Source: Roseovarius bejariae
GTDB lineage: Bacteria; Pseudomonadota; Alphaproteobacteria; Rhodobacterales; Rhodobacteraceae
NCBI RefSeq assembly: GCF_009669325.1
Contig: NZ_SZWE01000001.1
Span: 1,927,501 to 1,991,500 of the forward strand
Length of the DNA stretch: 64,000 nt
Direction: 5' to 3'
Below the pieces are notes generated by a model. The model did no database searches, was not told the DNA's origin, and saw nothing but the letters and a program-made list of their open reading frames with translations. The translations under genes and the position numbers were made by a program. This document shows positions 29,750-38,560 of this stretch, piece by piece (the stretch's first letter is position 1; each line of letters begins with the position of its first letter).

Positions 29750-31077
29750 TGGGTTACCTCCGGTGCGGTCAGCCATCCGGTTACGGATTTCTTGCGGTCC
29801 AGGACCTCACGCGCGACTGTCATGATGTCCTCGGGCGTGACGGCCTGAAGGATGTCAGGCCAGGCTTGCACATCCTCGACCGTCAGGCCTTGGGTCAATG
29901 CGCGGCCATAGCGATTGGCAAGCGCATTCACATCGTCGCGGGCATAGATTTGCGCGGCGCGGGCCTGCATCTTGATACGCTCCAATTGCTCGGGGTCTAC
30001 GCCGGTGTTGAGGAACTCCGTCAGAACGCTGTCCAATCCGGCCTCGGCCTGCTCCAGAGTCACGCCTGGGGCCGGAACCACGTAAAAACTCAGGGTCGTG
30101 TCATCCAGAGACTTGCCGCGATAATAGGCCGAGGTATGGACGGCGAGTTGTTTGTCGAATTGCAGCTTCTCGGCCATGATGGATGTGCTTCCACCCCCAA
30201 GAATATCGGCCAGCAGGGTCAGGGCCGCCGCTTTTTCCTGTGCACCGCTGTCGCGTTCGGGCGCAAGGTAGCTACGGGTGACGTAAGGCTGTGCCACGCG
30301 GGGATCCTCAAACGTCAGGCGGCGCTCGGCCATTTGGCGCGGCTCGGTTGCACGGCTGCGTTCGGGAAGATCCGGATTTGCCGGGATTGCCCCGTAATAG
30401 GTTTCGGCGAGGTTGCGCACCTCATCGGGTTGAACATCGCCAGCGACTACAAGGACCGCGTTGTTGGGGGCATAATATGTCTTGTAGTAATCAAGTGCCG
30501 CGGCAAGGTCCAAATCGCGCATTTCGTGCTGCCAGCCGATGATTGGCACACCATATCGATGGTTCAGATACTGGGCGGCGTTCTTCTGTTCACGGAACAG
30601 GGCGCCGGGATTATTTTCGACGCGTTGATTGCGTTCTTCGATGATTACGTCGCGTTCAGTTGCAATATCTCCTTCATCGAGTTGAAGGTTCTCCATCCGG
30701 TCGCTTTCCATACGCATCATCAATTCGAGCCTGTCGGCAGAAACTCTTTGAAAATAGGCCGTATAATCGAAGCTCGTGAAGGCATTATCGCTGCCGCCAT
30801 TGCGCGATACGGTGGCCGAAAACTCACCGGGTTCAAGGGTTTCGGTGCCTTTGAAAAGAAGGTGCTCAAGGAAGTGGGCCACACCGGAAACGCCGGGTTT
30901 TTCGTCGGCGGATCCGGCCTTGTACCACACCATGTGCACAACGACCGGGGCGCGATGATCCTCGATCACCACAACGTCCATACCGTTGTCGAGTGTGAAG
31001 GATGTCACCTGATCCTTGGCGCGCGCGGGCAATGCGATCACGGCGGTCATCATCAGGCAGGCAAGAAGCAGGCGCAT
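29746..31077 (-). CDS. M16-family zinc metallopeptidase, catalytic subunit
   Basis: A 443-residue pitrilysin-family peptidase with a signal peptide (MRLLLACLMMTAVIALPARA). The zinc-binding motif HFLEHLLFKG is intact, with the third ligand Glu in the region about 75 residues on (DVIIEERNQRVEN). It should act in the periplasm on peptides. GGAGGG precedes the ATG at 31077; the frame extends 16 codons further up. Forms an overlapping pair with the non-catalytic homologue. Confidence 0.92.
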   Translation of the reverse strand: MRLLLACLMMTAVIALPARAKDQVTSFTLDNGMDVVVIEDHRAPVVVHMVWYKAGSADEKPGVSGVAHFLEHLLFKGTETLEPGEFSATVSRNGGSDNAFTSFDYTAYFQRVSADRLELMMRMESDRMENLQLDEGDIATERDVIIEERNQRVENNPGALFREQKNAAQYLNHRYGVPIIGWQHEMRDLDLAAALDYYKTYYAPNNAVLVVAGDVQPDEVRNLAETYYGAIPANPDLPERSRATEPRQMAERRLTFEDPRVAQPYVTRSYLAPERDSGAQEKAAALTLLADILGGGSTSIMAEKLQFDKQLAVHTSAYYRGKSLDDTTLSFYVVPAPGVTLEQAEAGLDSVLTEFLNTGVDPEQLERIKMQARAAQIYARDDVNALANRYGRALTQGLTVEDVQAWPDILQAVTPEDIMTVAREVLDRKKSVTGWLTAPEVTQ

Positions 31078-31164
31078 GGAGTCCCTCCAAGGTTTGCATA
31101 TCCCACGAAGATACGCCCGGACCATCCAGTTTCAAGCGTGTTGACGTAGCTGTGAGCGCCGAGC

Positions 31165-31695
31165 TCAGTCCACTTTCGGAGGAGGTGCCGTTGGTGTTTC
31201 GATGCCCAAACGACGGAGCCTGCGTTGCTCGGCATGGCTGTCCAGCCACTGGCGTTTGTAGGCATCGGTGTAGTCATCGGTCGGACCAAGGCGCAGGATA
31301 TTCACGCGTCCATGGCGGCGGCGAACTTCCTTGTCTTCGACGGCGAGGGTTTGGCGAATACCAGCCTGCACCCCATAGCGAGAGGTATGCCGTACCAAAC
31401 CGGCATCCCTTTGAGATGCCGCACCTGCGCCAAGGGCCGCAGGATTGCCGCCGAGGGCGGCCACGCCGTCACCTTTGGGGTTCTGGTCGGTCAGGTTCGC
31501 AGCACCCGGCGTGGGCGCGGGCAATGCCGCGTAATCTTCGGGTGCCTGAAGTTTCTTGCCGGGCAGAATCGCAAATTCGTCCGGGCCTTCGCCGGGTTTC
31601 TCGATCCGCCTAAGCTGAATATCCTCGCCGCGGTTCGAGCACCCCGCCAAGAGTGCCAGAACAACGACCAATACTGTTGCGCGCGACAAGATCAT
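31165..31695 (-). CDS. DUF3035 lipoprotein
   Basis: A 176-residue predicted lipoprotein. The signal VLALLAGCSNRG contains the lipobox LLAGC, with the mature protein starting at Cys. The rest is a DUF3035 (beta-barrel assembly complex lipoprotein BamF-like) protein: RPP-type IEKPGEGPDEFAILP and the C-terminal DDYTDAYKRQWLD region. BamF is known in alphaproteobacterial BAM complexes; the assignment here is by similarity of the pattern. Between the M16 pair and lspA, in a minus-strand run shared by other Rhodobacterales. Confidence 0.75.
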   Translation of the reverse strand: MILSRATVLVVVLALLAGCSNRGEDIQLRRIEKPGEGPDEFAILPGKKLQAPEDYAALPAPTPGAANLTDQNPKGDGVAALGGNPAALGAGAASQRDAGLVRHTSRYGVQAGIRQTLAVEDKEVRRRHGRVNILRLGPTDDYTDAYKRQWLDSHAEQRRLRRLGIETPTAPPPKVD

Positions 31696-31747
31696 CGCCC
31701 CTCTCCGAAACAATTCGCCCTAGGCTTATCGCATCCAGACGCCAAGG

Positions 31748-32221
31748 TCACGAGGCGTTTTTCGACTCGGTGCTGAAGATCACCATACCGAAGGCTCCGG
31801 CGAAAACTGCGATGTCAGCAATGTTGAATGCATAGGGGTTGTTGATCCCGCAGCACGACATGTTGATGAAATCCGCAACAGCCCCGTACATCAGGCGATC
31901 AACGACGTTGCCAAGCGCCCCGCCCACCAGAAGACCGGCGGCGATTTTTTGCCATCGGCCTGCCGGGTCGGCGCGTACCCACCATATGACAGCTGCTGAA
32001 ATGACCAAGGCAACCGCGATCAAGGTCCAGCGGGTCAATGGGCTGTCCTGGGCCATGAGGCCAAAGTTGATTCCATAATTCCACGCCATCCGCAGATTAA
32101 AGTATGGCGGCCAAATATCGATTGCTCCGACCCGCGGCAGCTCGAGCATGTGGACGACGACATACTTCACGACCTGATCCGCGAGAAAGGTAACGGCCGC
32201 CACCCAGAAAACGGTGCGCAT
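31748..32221 (-). CDS. lspA: Lipoprotein signal peptidase II
   Basis: A 157-residue integral membrane aspartyl protease that removes lipoprotein signal peptides. Four hydrophobic segments. Catalytic Asp residues are in GGALGNVVDRLMYG and FNIADIAVFAGA. N-terminal FLADQVVKYVV is a family landmark. The ATG at 32221 follows AGGAGAG. It would process the upstream DUF3035 lipoprotein and the OmpA-family lipoprotein at 49.6 kb. A CysCys pair in the loop (MSCCGINN) is a lineage feature. Confidence 0.95.
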   Translation of the reverse strand: MRTVFWVAAVTFLADQVVKYVVVHMLELPRVGAIDIWPPYFNLRMAWNYGINFGLMAQDSPLTRWTLIAVALVISAAVIWWVRADPAGRWQKIAAGLLVGGALGNVVDRLMYGAVADFINMSCCGINNPYAFNIADIAVFAGAFGMVIFSTESKNAS

Positions 32222-32282
32222 TGTGCTCTCCTGCCTCGGGCGGCCAAGTCTGGCCACCCTGCTTTTTCTCGTGTTGCGTCGT

Positions 32283-33872
32283 TTAGTGCCGGAAGTGGCG
32301 CATGCCGGTCAAGACCATTGCAAGCCCGGCGTCATCCGCCGCCGCGATCACTTCGTCATCACGCATGGAGCCGCCGGGATGGATCACAGCAGTTGCCCCG
32401 GCTTCGGCTGCGGTCAGAAGGCCATCGGCGAAGGGAAAGAATGCATCCGATGCGACGACGCTGCCTTGGGTCAGTGGCGCCGACAGGCCAAGGGCATCGG
32501 CCATGTCCTGTGCCTTGCGGGCCGCGATACGGCAACTGTCGACGCGGCTCATCTGCCCGGCGCCAACGCCCACGGTGGCACCATCCTTGACGTAAACGAT
32601 GGCGTTCGATTTCACGTGCTTGGCAACCTTCCAGGCAAACAGCATATCCGCCATTTCCGCCTCGGTCGGGGCACGCTTGGTCACGACTTTCAGGTCGTCT
32701 TGTGTCAGGCGCCCGTTATCTTTGTCTTGCACAAGGAAACCGCCCGATACCTGTTTGAGCGTCAATGCCGCCTCGGCGGGGTTTGCCAGACCTTCGGTCG
32801 TCAGAAGGCGCAGATTTTTCTTGGCTGCAAAGATGGCTTTCGCATCCTCGTCAGCACCGGGGGCGATGACGACCTCGGTGAAGATTTTCGAGATTTCCTC
32901 GGCAGTCGGGCCGTCAAGCGGCTGGTTCAGTGCTATGATCCCGCCAAAGGCCGACGTGCGGTCACAATCGAACGCTTTGCTATAGGCCTCTTGCAGGGTC
33001 GCGCCTTGCGCGACGCCGCAGGGGTTGGCGTGCTTGATGATCGCACAGGCAGGGCCCTCGGCCGTTGCAAATTCGCTGACGAGCTCAAAGGCCGCGTCCG
33101 TGTCGTTGATGTTGTTATAGCTCAGTTCCTTGCCCTGATGCTGTGTTGCTGTGGCGACGCCGGGGCGAGCGGAGCCATCCGTGTAGAACGCCGCTGATTG
33201 GTGCGGGTTCTCACCGTAACGCAGGGTTTGGGCCAATTGTCCTGCTACAGCACGGCGGCGCGGTGCGGTCTCTTCAAGAGCTTTGGCCATCCATGTCGAA
33301 ACCGCTGCATCATAAGCGCCTGTCCGGGCATAGGCCGTCAGTGCCAGTTTCTGGCGGAAGGCATAAGAGGTCTGGCCGTCATTGGCAGCAAGTTCGTCAA
33401 GCAGGGCCGGGTAGTCCTCGACATCCACAACCACGTTGACGAAGGCGTGGTTCTTGGCTGCGGCGCGGATCATCGCCGGGCCGCCAATGTCGATGTTCTC
33501 GATGCAGGTGTCATAATCGGCCCCCTTTGCGACGGTTTCCTCGAAGGGGTAAAGATTGACCACCAGAAGATCGATTGCACCGATGCCATGATCGGTCATC
33601 GCCTTGACGTGATCGTCGTTGTCACGCAGGGCCAGAAGCCCGCCATGCACCATGGGGTGCAGGGTCTTGACGCGGCCATCCATCATTTCCGGGAAGCTTG
33701 TTACATCCGCCACGTCGCGCACCTCAAGCCCCGCGTTGCGCAGGGTTTTCGCGCTACCGCCAGTGGAGAGGAGTTCGATCCCGCGCTCGGCCAGGGCTTG
33801 GCCAAGCTCGACCAGTCCGGTCTTGTCGGAAACGGAAAGTAGGGCACGGCGGACAGGGGCGAGATCGGTCAT
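32283..33872 (-). CDS. purH: Bifunctional AICAR transformylase/IMP cyclohydrolase
   Basis: A 529-residue enzyme catalysing the last two steps of IMP synthesis. The N-terminal cyclohydrolase domain starts [20 protein letters not shown] and includes STGGSAKTL and [14 protein letters not shown]. The C-terminal transformylase has [13 protein letters not shown] and [10 protein letters not shown] with [11 protein letters not shown]. The final GMRHFRH is the usual end. Co-directional with and 31 bases downstream of the heparinase-like gene. Confidence 0.97.
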   Translation of the reverse strand: MTDLAPVRRALLSVSDKTGLVELGQALAERGIELLSTGGSAKTLRNAGLEVRDVADVTSFPEMMDGRVKTLHPMVHGGLLALRDNDDHVKAMTDHGIGAIDLLVVNLYPFEETVAKGADYDTCIENIDIGGPAMIRAAAKNHAFVNVVVDVEDYPALLDELAANDGQTSYAFRQKLALTAYARTGAYDAAVSTWMAKALEETAPRRRAVAGQLAQTLRYGENPHQSAAFYTDGSARPGVATATQHQGKELSYNNINDTDAAFELVSEFATAEGPACAIIKHANPCGVAQGATLQEAYSKAFDCDRTSAFGGIIALNQPLDGPTAEEISKIFTEVVIAPGADEDAKAIFAAKKNLRLLTTEGLANPAEAALTLKQVSGGFLVQDKDNGRLTQDDLKVVTKRAPTEAEMADMLFAWKVAKHVKSNAIVYVKDGATVGVGAGQMSRVDSCRIAARKAQDMADALGLSAPLTQGSVVASDAFFPFADGLLTAAEAGATAVIHPGGSMRDDEVIAAADDAGLAMVLTGMRHFRH

Positions 33873-33903
33873 TGGCAGCAGATCCTTGAGTCTTGAATTT
33901 TTG

Positions 33904-35655
33904 TCATTCGTCTTCGGTCATCAGATCGGGCTCAAAATCATCCTGTGTCAGGTCGCGGATACTTATCGGCGTGTCCTGAGCCTTGGCCAATGACCAACGT
34001 ATGCGCGTCGCATACTCCATTGTGCGGCCGGATAGAACGATTTGTTTGGTCGCACGTGGCTTGAGGCGCGTTCTTTCGAGGTAGACACTGGATTGTAGCG
34101 CCATCTTGGTGCGGCCATCGGTACGAAAAACCCAGATTTCGCCACTCTTGAGGGCCATGGATACTGCCGTGCCCGCCATGTCTAGGGAGGCGTCGACCTC
34201 GGGGTGGAGGTGGAACCGGATCTCGAAGGGTATGCCCTCCAGCCGTTTGGCATCCATGGCCTTATCAAATTGCTTTTGGTCCTTGGGCGTCAGCGCCGCA
34301 AGCATGTCTTCGCCGGCAACGGCGCGACCGTCGAAGGTCAGGTCGATGATGCGGGCGTGGGTCAGGCCATAGGAGGAAACATATCCATCATGACCGCCCT
34401 CAAAGCGCAGGCCGTCGGGGGCCTTGGCCATTTGAATGGGGACGTTCGTGGGAATTTTCGTGAGTAAATCCAAATCCTTACGGGCATTTCCAAGCCGTGA
34501 GCTTGAGCGACCGTCAAGCATCAGGGTGGAATGGGAGGGAGTCGCGCGGCCCGCGCGGCGCCAGTCTTGACCGAAATTCGCACCAGAGCCGCAGTTGACG
34601 ATCAGGGGGCGGCGGCCCGAGGTGAGCTCGAACGCGAGGGTCGAGGCGTGGGCATTGATCGAGGCTGCGCCGCTTGGGGGTGGGGCGGCGTCGATGATCA
34701 GGCTGGAGCGGCCCGCGCTGATGCGGGCGTAACCCATTGATAAGCCATCGGATTTACGGCCCTTTACGCCGCTTGTGGCAAGCGCGTTGTCCAAACGCCC
34801 TTCAAGCCCGCGCCCGCCACCGTGAAAGCGGGCAAGGCCGCCGTCAGCATGGCGCAGGGTGCGCAGGGTGGGGGCGATACGTTCGATCGCGGCCCAATGG
34901 GCATCGCTGGCGGAGCGTCCGGCTTCGCTGAGGGCCATGGCGGCCCATGTCAGCAAAGTGAAAACGTCCAGTAATTCCTCGGGGTTACGGGTTGGAATGC
35001 CGCCCTCGTCGTCGATCTGCGACTCACATTCGCGCGACAGGGCGTGCAGGGCCGGATCGACATGGCTTTCCATTCCCTCAAGAGAGAGACCGGCATAGAC
35101 AAGACCCGTTAACGCCTCGAATCGAGGCAGGCCGGGATGCGCGCCCTTCCAGCGACGTGATAGGAAAATTGTCTGTTGTGCCAATGACTTATAGAAAGCG
35201 TCCGAGGCCTCGCGATCCCGCGATTGGAGCAGGAACAGCGCATGTGAAATCCAGCGGATCAGGCGCCGGCCCGTCAGGTCGGGCGTCCAGCCGGGGCCGC
35301 GGCCGGGGCCGAAGCGGGTGATCCATGTCCAAAGCCAATCCTGTGCGCGATTGCGGGCGGGAAGATCGCCCGCGGCGGCCAGATCATCCAGCCAGCCAAA
35401 GCCGTGCAGGGCCTCGGCGTAGTCGGAATCGGGGGCTTTCAAATCCCAGATGTTGGTATCGGGCTCTTGCAAAAGGTGACCTGAAAACAAGAAGTTACCG
35501 GCACAAAGTTGCCGTCCGCGGGCAAAGCTGCCGATGGTGCGCGGCTCGGGGTTGTAGGTGAATCCCGTGGCCGGGCGCGAGAGGGTGGCGCGCTTGGCTT
35601 CGATACGATCAAGGATGCGCGATAGCCGCGCCGACAGGTTTACGGGGTGTGACAT
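33904..35655 (-). CDS. Heparinase II/III-like protein
   Basis: A 583-residue protein of the heparinase II/III fold: an alpha-alpha toroid (about 70-330, with [10 protein letters not shown] and [13 protein letters not shown]) and a C-terminal beta-sandwich ([42 protein letters not shown]). No signal peptide, so cytoplasmic unless exported otherwise; substrate unknown. Its position between rsmB and purH is conserved in Rhodobacteraceae, suggesting a housekeeping role. The ATG at 35655 begins the conserved part; a longer frame to 35727 would overlap the promoter. An operator array lies upstream. Confidence 0.85.
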   Translation of the reverse strand: MSHPVNLSARLSRILDRIEAKRATLSRPATGFTYNPEPRTIGSFARGRQLCAGNFLFSGHLLQEPDTNIWDLKAPDSDYAEALHGFGWLDDLAAAGDLPARNRAQDWLWTWITRFGPGRGPGWTPDLTGRRLIRWISHALFLLQSRDREASDAFYKSLAQQTIFLSRRWKGAHPGLPRFEALTGLVYAGLSLEGMESHVDPALHALSRECESQIDDEGGIPTRNPEELLDVFTLLTWAAMALSEAGRSASDAHWAAIERIAPTLRTLRHADGGLARFHGGGRGLEGRLDNALATSGVKGRKSDGLSMGYARISAGRSSLIIDAAPPPSGAASINAHASTLAFELTSGRRPLIVNCGSGANFGQDWRRAGRATPSHSTLMLDGRSSSRLGNARKDLDLLTKIPTNVPIQMAKAPDGLRFEGGHDGYVSSYGLTHARIIDLTFDGRAVAGEDMLAALTPKDQKQFDKAMDAKRLEGIPFEIRFHLHPEVDASLDMAGTAVSMALKSGEIWVFRTDGRTKMALQSSVYLERTRLKPRATKQIVLSGRTMEYATRIRWSLAKAQDTPISIRDLTQDDFEPDLMTEDE

Positions 35656-35698
35656 ATGCCTTGCCTCTGAACGCTCTTTCCGGCGCTGTTTTGTGGGG

Positions 35699-35727
35699 AC
35701 TATACCGCGAGGGGCCGCGCAAGTCAC
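35699..35727 (-). promoter_or_regulatory. Promoter of the heparinase-like gene
   Basis: On the minus strand, GTGACT (35722-35727), a 17-base spacer, TATAGT (35699-35704), 44 bases before the ATG. Nearly the same hexamers and the same spacer as the gyrB promoter (GTGACA-N17-TATAAA). Confidence 0.65.
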
Positions 35728-35763
35728 CGTCGGATTGGCAGATCAGCGGCACCAAGGCGCAAT

Positions 35764-35845
35764 TCTGTACAGTTTGTACAGAGACACCCCGAGTTTTGTA
35801 CAGAAGTCGACGATGCGCCGAGCAAGTATGTACAAGTTGTACAGA
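35764..35845 (-). promoter_or_regulatory. GTAC-core operator array upstream of the heparinase-like gene
   Basis: Five GTAC cores at 35767, 35776, 35798, 35830 and 35839. The first two form TCTGTACA-N3-TGTACAGA, an exact inverted repeat; the last two form ATGTACAAGTTGTACAG, a weaker one; the middle is TTTTGTACAGAA. Read toward the gene (minus strand) the cores are pair, 32 bases, single, 22 bases, pair, then promoter. The gyrB array reads pair, 33, single, 21, pair, then promoter. The flanks differ (TGTACA here, CGTACG there). Confidence 0.7.
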
Positions 35846-35866
35846 ACGCCCGGCGGAAAACCCCAC

Positions 35867-37135
35867 TCAGCGTCGGAGACAGGCGATGTAGAACCCATCC
35901 ATCCCGCCCAGATCGGGCCAGTGATCGGGGCGCAGGCGAAGGCCGCCTTCTTCGGTGGTCCAGTCGGGGTCAATGCCCGGACGGTCAAGCGCGTCACGAT
36001 CCACGGTCAGGCCGGGGTGACCTGCGCACGCATCGTCAACCTGACATTCACCTTCGTCCGGCAAAAGCGAACAGGTGCAAAACACCAAACGCCCGCCGGG
36101 CTTGAGGAGGGTCAGGGCATGAGCGAGCATGGCCGATTGCAGCGCGATAAGCTCGCCGAACTCAGAGCCGTCCTTGGCGAAGGGCAGATCAGGGTGGCGG
36201 CGGATGGTGCCGGTGGCCGAACAGGGCGCATCGAGCAGGATGGCGTCATAGGGCCCGCCATCATGTTCCAGCGCATCGCCGGTAAGGCAATTGGCCGTGA
36301 GGCCGCAGCGGGAAAGGTTTTCGGTGACACGCTCCATCCGGCGGTGCGAGAGGTCGAGGGCGGTCACATCGGCCCCGGCAGCGGCGAGTTGCAGGGTCTT
36401 GCCGCCCGGTGCGGCGCAAAGATCAAGGATTTTCTCGCCCGGTTGGGGGGCGAGGATTTGCACCGGCAGGGCGGCGGCGGCATCCTGCACCCACCAATCG
36501 CCGGTATCGAAGCCGGGAAGGGTGGAGACTTGGGCCGCGTCGGTGAGGCGGATCGAGCCGGTGGGTAGCAATTGGCCGCCCAGTTTTTCGGCCCAAAAGG
36601 CGGCGTCGGCCTTTGGCGTGATATCAAGCGGTGCGCCTTGGAAGTGCGCGCGTTCCATGGCATTGACCCGCCCCGCGCCCCATGCGGCCACAAGCGGATC
36701 GCGCAGCCATTTGCGCAGGCGGGGAATGCGCAGGTCATTCCATGAGCGCGCGCCATCTTCGGCGGCCTTGCGCAGCACGGCGTTTACCAACCCCTTGAGG
36801 TTGCCATAACGTTTGTTGCGCCCGACAAGGCCCACCAGATCGTTGACCACGCCATGGGCATCGCCGCCCATGCACAGTTCGACCGTACCGAGCCGCAGGA
36901 TGTTGAAGACATGCAGCGGCGGGGGTTTGCGCAGGTGACGATTGAGCAAGCGGTCGGCCCGGTCAATGCCGCGAAGGGTGTCGTTGGCAAGGCGCTGGGC
37001 GCGGGCGCGGTCGGCCGGGTCGAGCCGGTCAAGCTTTCCAGCGGCGATGAGATCGGACATGAGCCGCCCTTCACCGATCACCTGATCGAGAAGGTAAACC
37101 GCGCTTTGGCGGGCGTTTGGCGCGGGTTGCGGCAT
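35867..37135 (-). CDS. rsmB: 16S rRNA m5C967 methyltransferase
   Basis: A 422-residue RsmB. An N-terminal NusB-like RNA-binding domain (ARQSAVYLLDQVIGEGRLMSDL...) is followed by a Rossmann SAM-dependent domain with LDLCAAPGGKTLQLAAAGADVTALD and LLDAPCSATGTIRRHPDL; the catalytic Cys lies in CSATG and a second Cys in VFCTCSLLPDEGE. Methylates C967 of 16S rRNA. Complete. The heparinase-like gene lies downstream but has its own promoter. Confidence 0.93.
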   Translation of the reverse strand: MPQPAPNARQSAVYLLDQVIGEGRLMSDLIAAGKLDRLDPADRARAQRLANDTLRGIDRADRLLNRHLRKPPPLHVFNILRLGTVELCMGGDAHGVVNDLVGLVGRNKRYGNLKGLVNAVLRKAAEDGARSWNDLRIPRLRKWLRDPLVAAWGAGRVNAMERAHFQGAPLDITPKADAAFWAEKLGGQLLPTGSIRLTDAAQVSTLPGFDTGDWWVQDAAAALPVQILAPQPGEKILDLCAAPGGKTLQLAAAGADVTALDLSHRRMERVTENLSRCGLTANCLTGDALEHDGGPYDAILLDAPCSATGTIRRHPDLPFAKDGSEFGELIALQSAMLAHALTLLKPGGRLVFCTCSLLPDEGECQVDDACAGHPGLTVDRDALDRPGIDPDWTTEEGGLRLRPDHWPDLGGMDGFYIACLRR

Positions 37136-37200
37136 GGGAACTCCTTGGACATGGGCGTGGCGCGGCGTATATCAGGGGCAAGTAAGCAAAGGAAGAACCC

Positions 37201-37380
37201 ATGACCGACGAGCAAAAGGACCTTCCCGAGGCGGCCAAGCGGGCCTTGGCCGAGGCCGAGGAACGGCGGCAAAAGGCCGAGGCGCAAGAGATGCCCAAGG
37301 AATTGGGCGGACGGCGCGAGGGGCTGGAGCCTGTGCGCTATGGCGACTGGGAAAAGAAGGGCCTTGCGATTGATTTTTGA
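37201..37380 (+). CDS. Small DUF1674 (SDHAF4-like) protein
   Basis: A 59-residue protein encoded by ATG at 37201 to TGA at 37380, divergent from rsmB. The C-terminus KELGGRREGLEPVRYGDWEKKG matches the DUF1674 family, to which the succinate dehydrogenase assembly factor SDHAF4 belongs. It begins MTDEQKDLPEAAKRALAEA, a charged helix. GAACCC precedes the ATG, with AAAGGAAG slightly further up. Role inferred from the family: flavinylation or assembly of succinate dehydrogenase. Confidence 0.85.
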   Translation: MTDEQKDLPEAAKRALAEAEERRQKAEAQEMPKELGGRREGLEPVRYGDWEKKGLAIDF

Positions 37381-37398
37381 TCGCGTTGGTCTTTGCGG

Positions 37399-37426
37399 TT
37401 GACGCTGGTGTGGGCACCCATAGGTT
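37399..37426 (+). promoter_or_regulatory. thiD operon promoter
   Basis: TTGACG (37399-37404), 16 bases, TAGGTT (37421-37426), immediately before the TPP riboswitch. Confidence 0.6.
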
Positions 37427-37433
37427 AACCTTG

Positions 37434-37515
37434 CGACAGGGGCGCCCCGTATCGGGCTGAGACGGACCCTTGGAACCTGAACCGGATCGTACCGGCGGAG
37501 GAAGTCGCGGGGATG
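37434..37515 (+). promoter_or_regulatory. TPP riboswitch (thi box)
   Basis: Contains the conserved TPP-sensing core in order: GGGGCGCCCC stem, CTGAGA at 37457-37462, ACCCTTGGAACCTGAACCGG and TACCGGCGGAGGAAG. Binding of thiamine pyrophosphate would repress the downstream genes. A hairpin CCCGCC-N7-GGCGGG at 37548-37566 sits just before the ribosome-binding site of a leader ORF and may be the expression platform (translation control). Confidence 0.95.
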
Positions 37516-37573
37516 ACCGGCCTTTTTCGCATTTCGTGGTCTGCTGCCCCGCCTTGATCCGGCGGGAAGGAGA

Positions 37574-37651
37574 ATGACGATGATAAATGCAGAACAGTAT
37601 CCAGAGACAATGCGCGCCGTGTTGCATGTGAGCATCCGGGGGCGCGCATGA
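37574..37651 (+). CDS. Leader ORF between TPP riboswitch and thiD
   Basis: A 25-codon ORF (MTMINAEQYPETMRAVLHVS and five more residues) starting 2 bases after GAAGGAGA. Its TGA overlaps the thiD ATG in ATGA, so translation of thiD is probably coupled to this ORF. It lies after the riboswitch and a GC hairpin. No relation to a known family; a control of thiD translation is the simplest interpretation. Confidence 0.5.
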   Translation: MTMINAEQYPETMRAVLHVSIRGRA

Positions 37652-38457
37652 GCGGGCGCGTGGCGAATATCCTGTCGATTGCCGGGTCGGACCCATCGGG
37701 CGGCGCGGGCATTCAGGCGGATCTGAAGGCGATTTCGGCCAATGGTGGTTATGGCATGGCGGCCTTGACGGGCCTGACCGCGCAGAACACCCAAGGGGTG
37801 CAGGGCGTGGAGCTTGTCGCGCCGGAGTTCGTGGCGGCGCAGGTGCAGTCCATTCGGGAGGACATCCGGGTGGACGCGGTCAAGATCGGGATGCTGGGCA
37901 CGGTGGAGATCATCGAGGCCGTGGCCAAGGCGTTGGACGGTTTGGAAGCGCCGGTTGTTCTTGATCCGGTGATGGTGGCCAAGGGCGGTGATCGGTTGTT
38001 GCACGCGGAGGCGGTGGCCGCGTTGCGCGATACCTTGTTGCCGCGGGCGACGGTCATCACGCCGAACCTGCCCGAGGCGGCGGACCTGCTGGATGAGGGT
38101 GAGGCCGGTGGTCTGGACGCCATGGAGCGGCAGGCGCGGGCCTTACTGGACATGGGCGCGCGGGCGGTCCTGTTGAAGGGTGGCCACATGGGCGATGTCG
38201 AGGCGGTGGATTTGCTGTGCGAGGGCGAGGGGATGACGCGGTTGCGTGCGCCCCGACATGACACCCGCAATACCCACGGGACGGGCTGTACCCTGTCGTC
38301 GGCCTTGGCGACGTGGTTGGGGCGGGGGGATGCCCTTTCGGAGGCGGCGGCGAAGGCCAAGGATTACATCGGCGCGGCGATTGGGGCCGCGGATGAATTG
38401 GAGGTGGGGCAGGGCCATGGGCCGGTGCACCATTTCCATGCGGTGTGGCGCGGTTAA
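37648..38457 (+). CDS. thiD: Hydroxymethylpyrimidine (phosphate) kinase
   Basis: A 269-residue ribokinase-fold enzyme converting HMP and HMP-P to HMP-PP for thiamine synthesis. Landmarks: LSIAGSDPSGGAGIQADLKA, GGYGMAALTGLTAQNTQGV, VLDPVMVAKGGD and the C-terminal catalytic NTHGTGCTLSSALAT. It follows a TPP riboswitch, confirming thiamine regulation. No other thi genes are in the window, so it is a salvage or dispersed biosynthetic gene. Confidence 0.96.
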   Translation: MSGRVANILSIAGSDPSGGAGIQADLKAISANGGYGMAALTGLTAQNTQGVQGVELVAPEFVAAQVQSIREDIRVDAVKIGMLGTVEIIEAVAKALDGLEAPVVLDPVMVAKGGDRLLHAEAVAALRDTLLPRATVITPNLPEAADLLDEGEAGGLDAMERQARALLDMGARAVLLKGGHMGDVEAVDLLCEGEGMTRLRAPRHDTRNTHGTGCTLSSALATWLGRGDALSEAAAKAKDYIGAAIGAADELEVGQGHGPVHHFHAVWRG

Positions 38458-38560
38458 AGCGTTTCCAGTTACTGTTGCATCACCAGTACCCTGCCAGGCC
38501 TACGGCCTTCTCGGGACATTGGTGAAACACTTTGATTCAAGGTAAACTGGAAACGCTCTA
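38454..38560. repeat. MITE-like inverted repeat between thiD and an epimerase gene
   Basis: AGCGTTTCCAGTT at 38458-38470 is matched exactly, inverted, by AACTGGAAACGCT at 38545-38557, 74 bases apart. With neighbouring bases the match becomes an imperfect 20-base terminal repeat. Too long a loop for a terminator; size and ends look like a small non-autonomous element. It lies between convergent genes; its left end overlaps the thiD stop codon. Confidence 0.5.

Noticed and set aside
29698..31149. Long plus-strand frame opposite the M16 peptidase gene
   Set aside because: Antisense shadow; the minus strand encodes an M16 peptidase with signal peptide and zinc motif.
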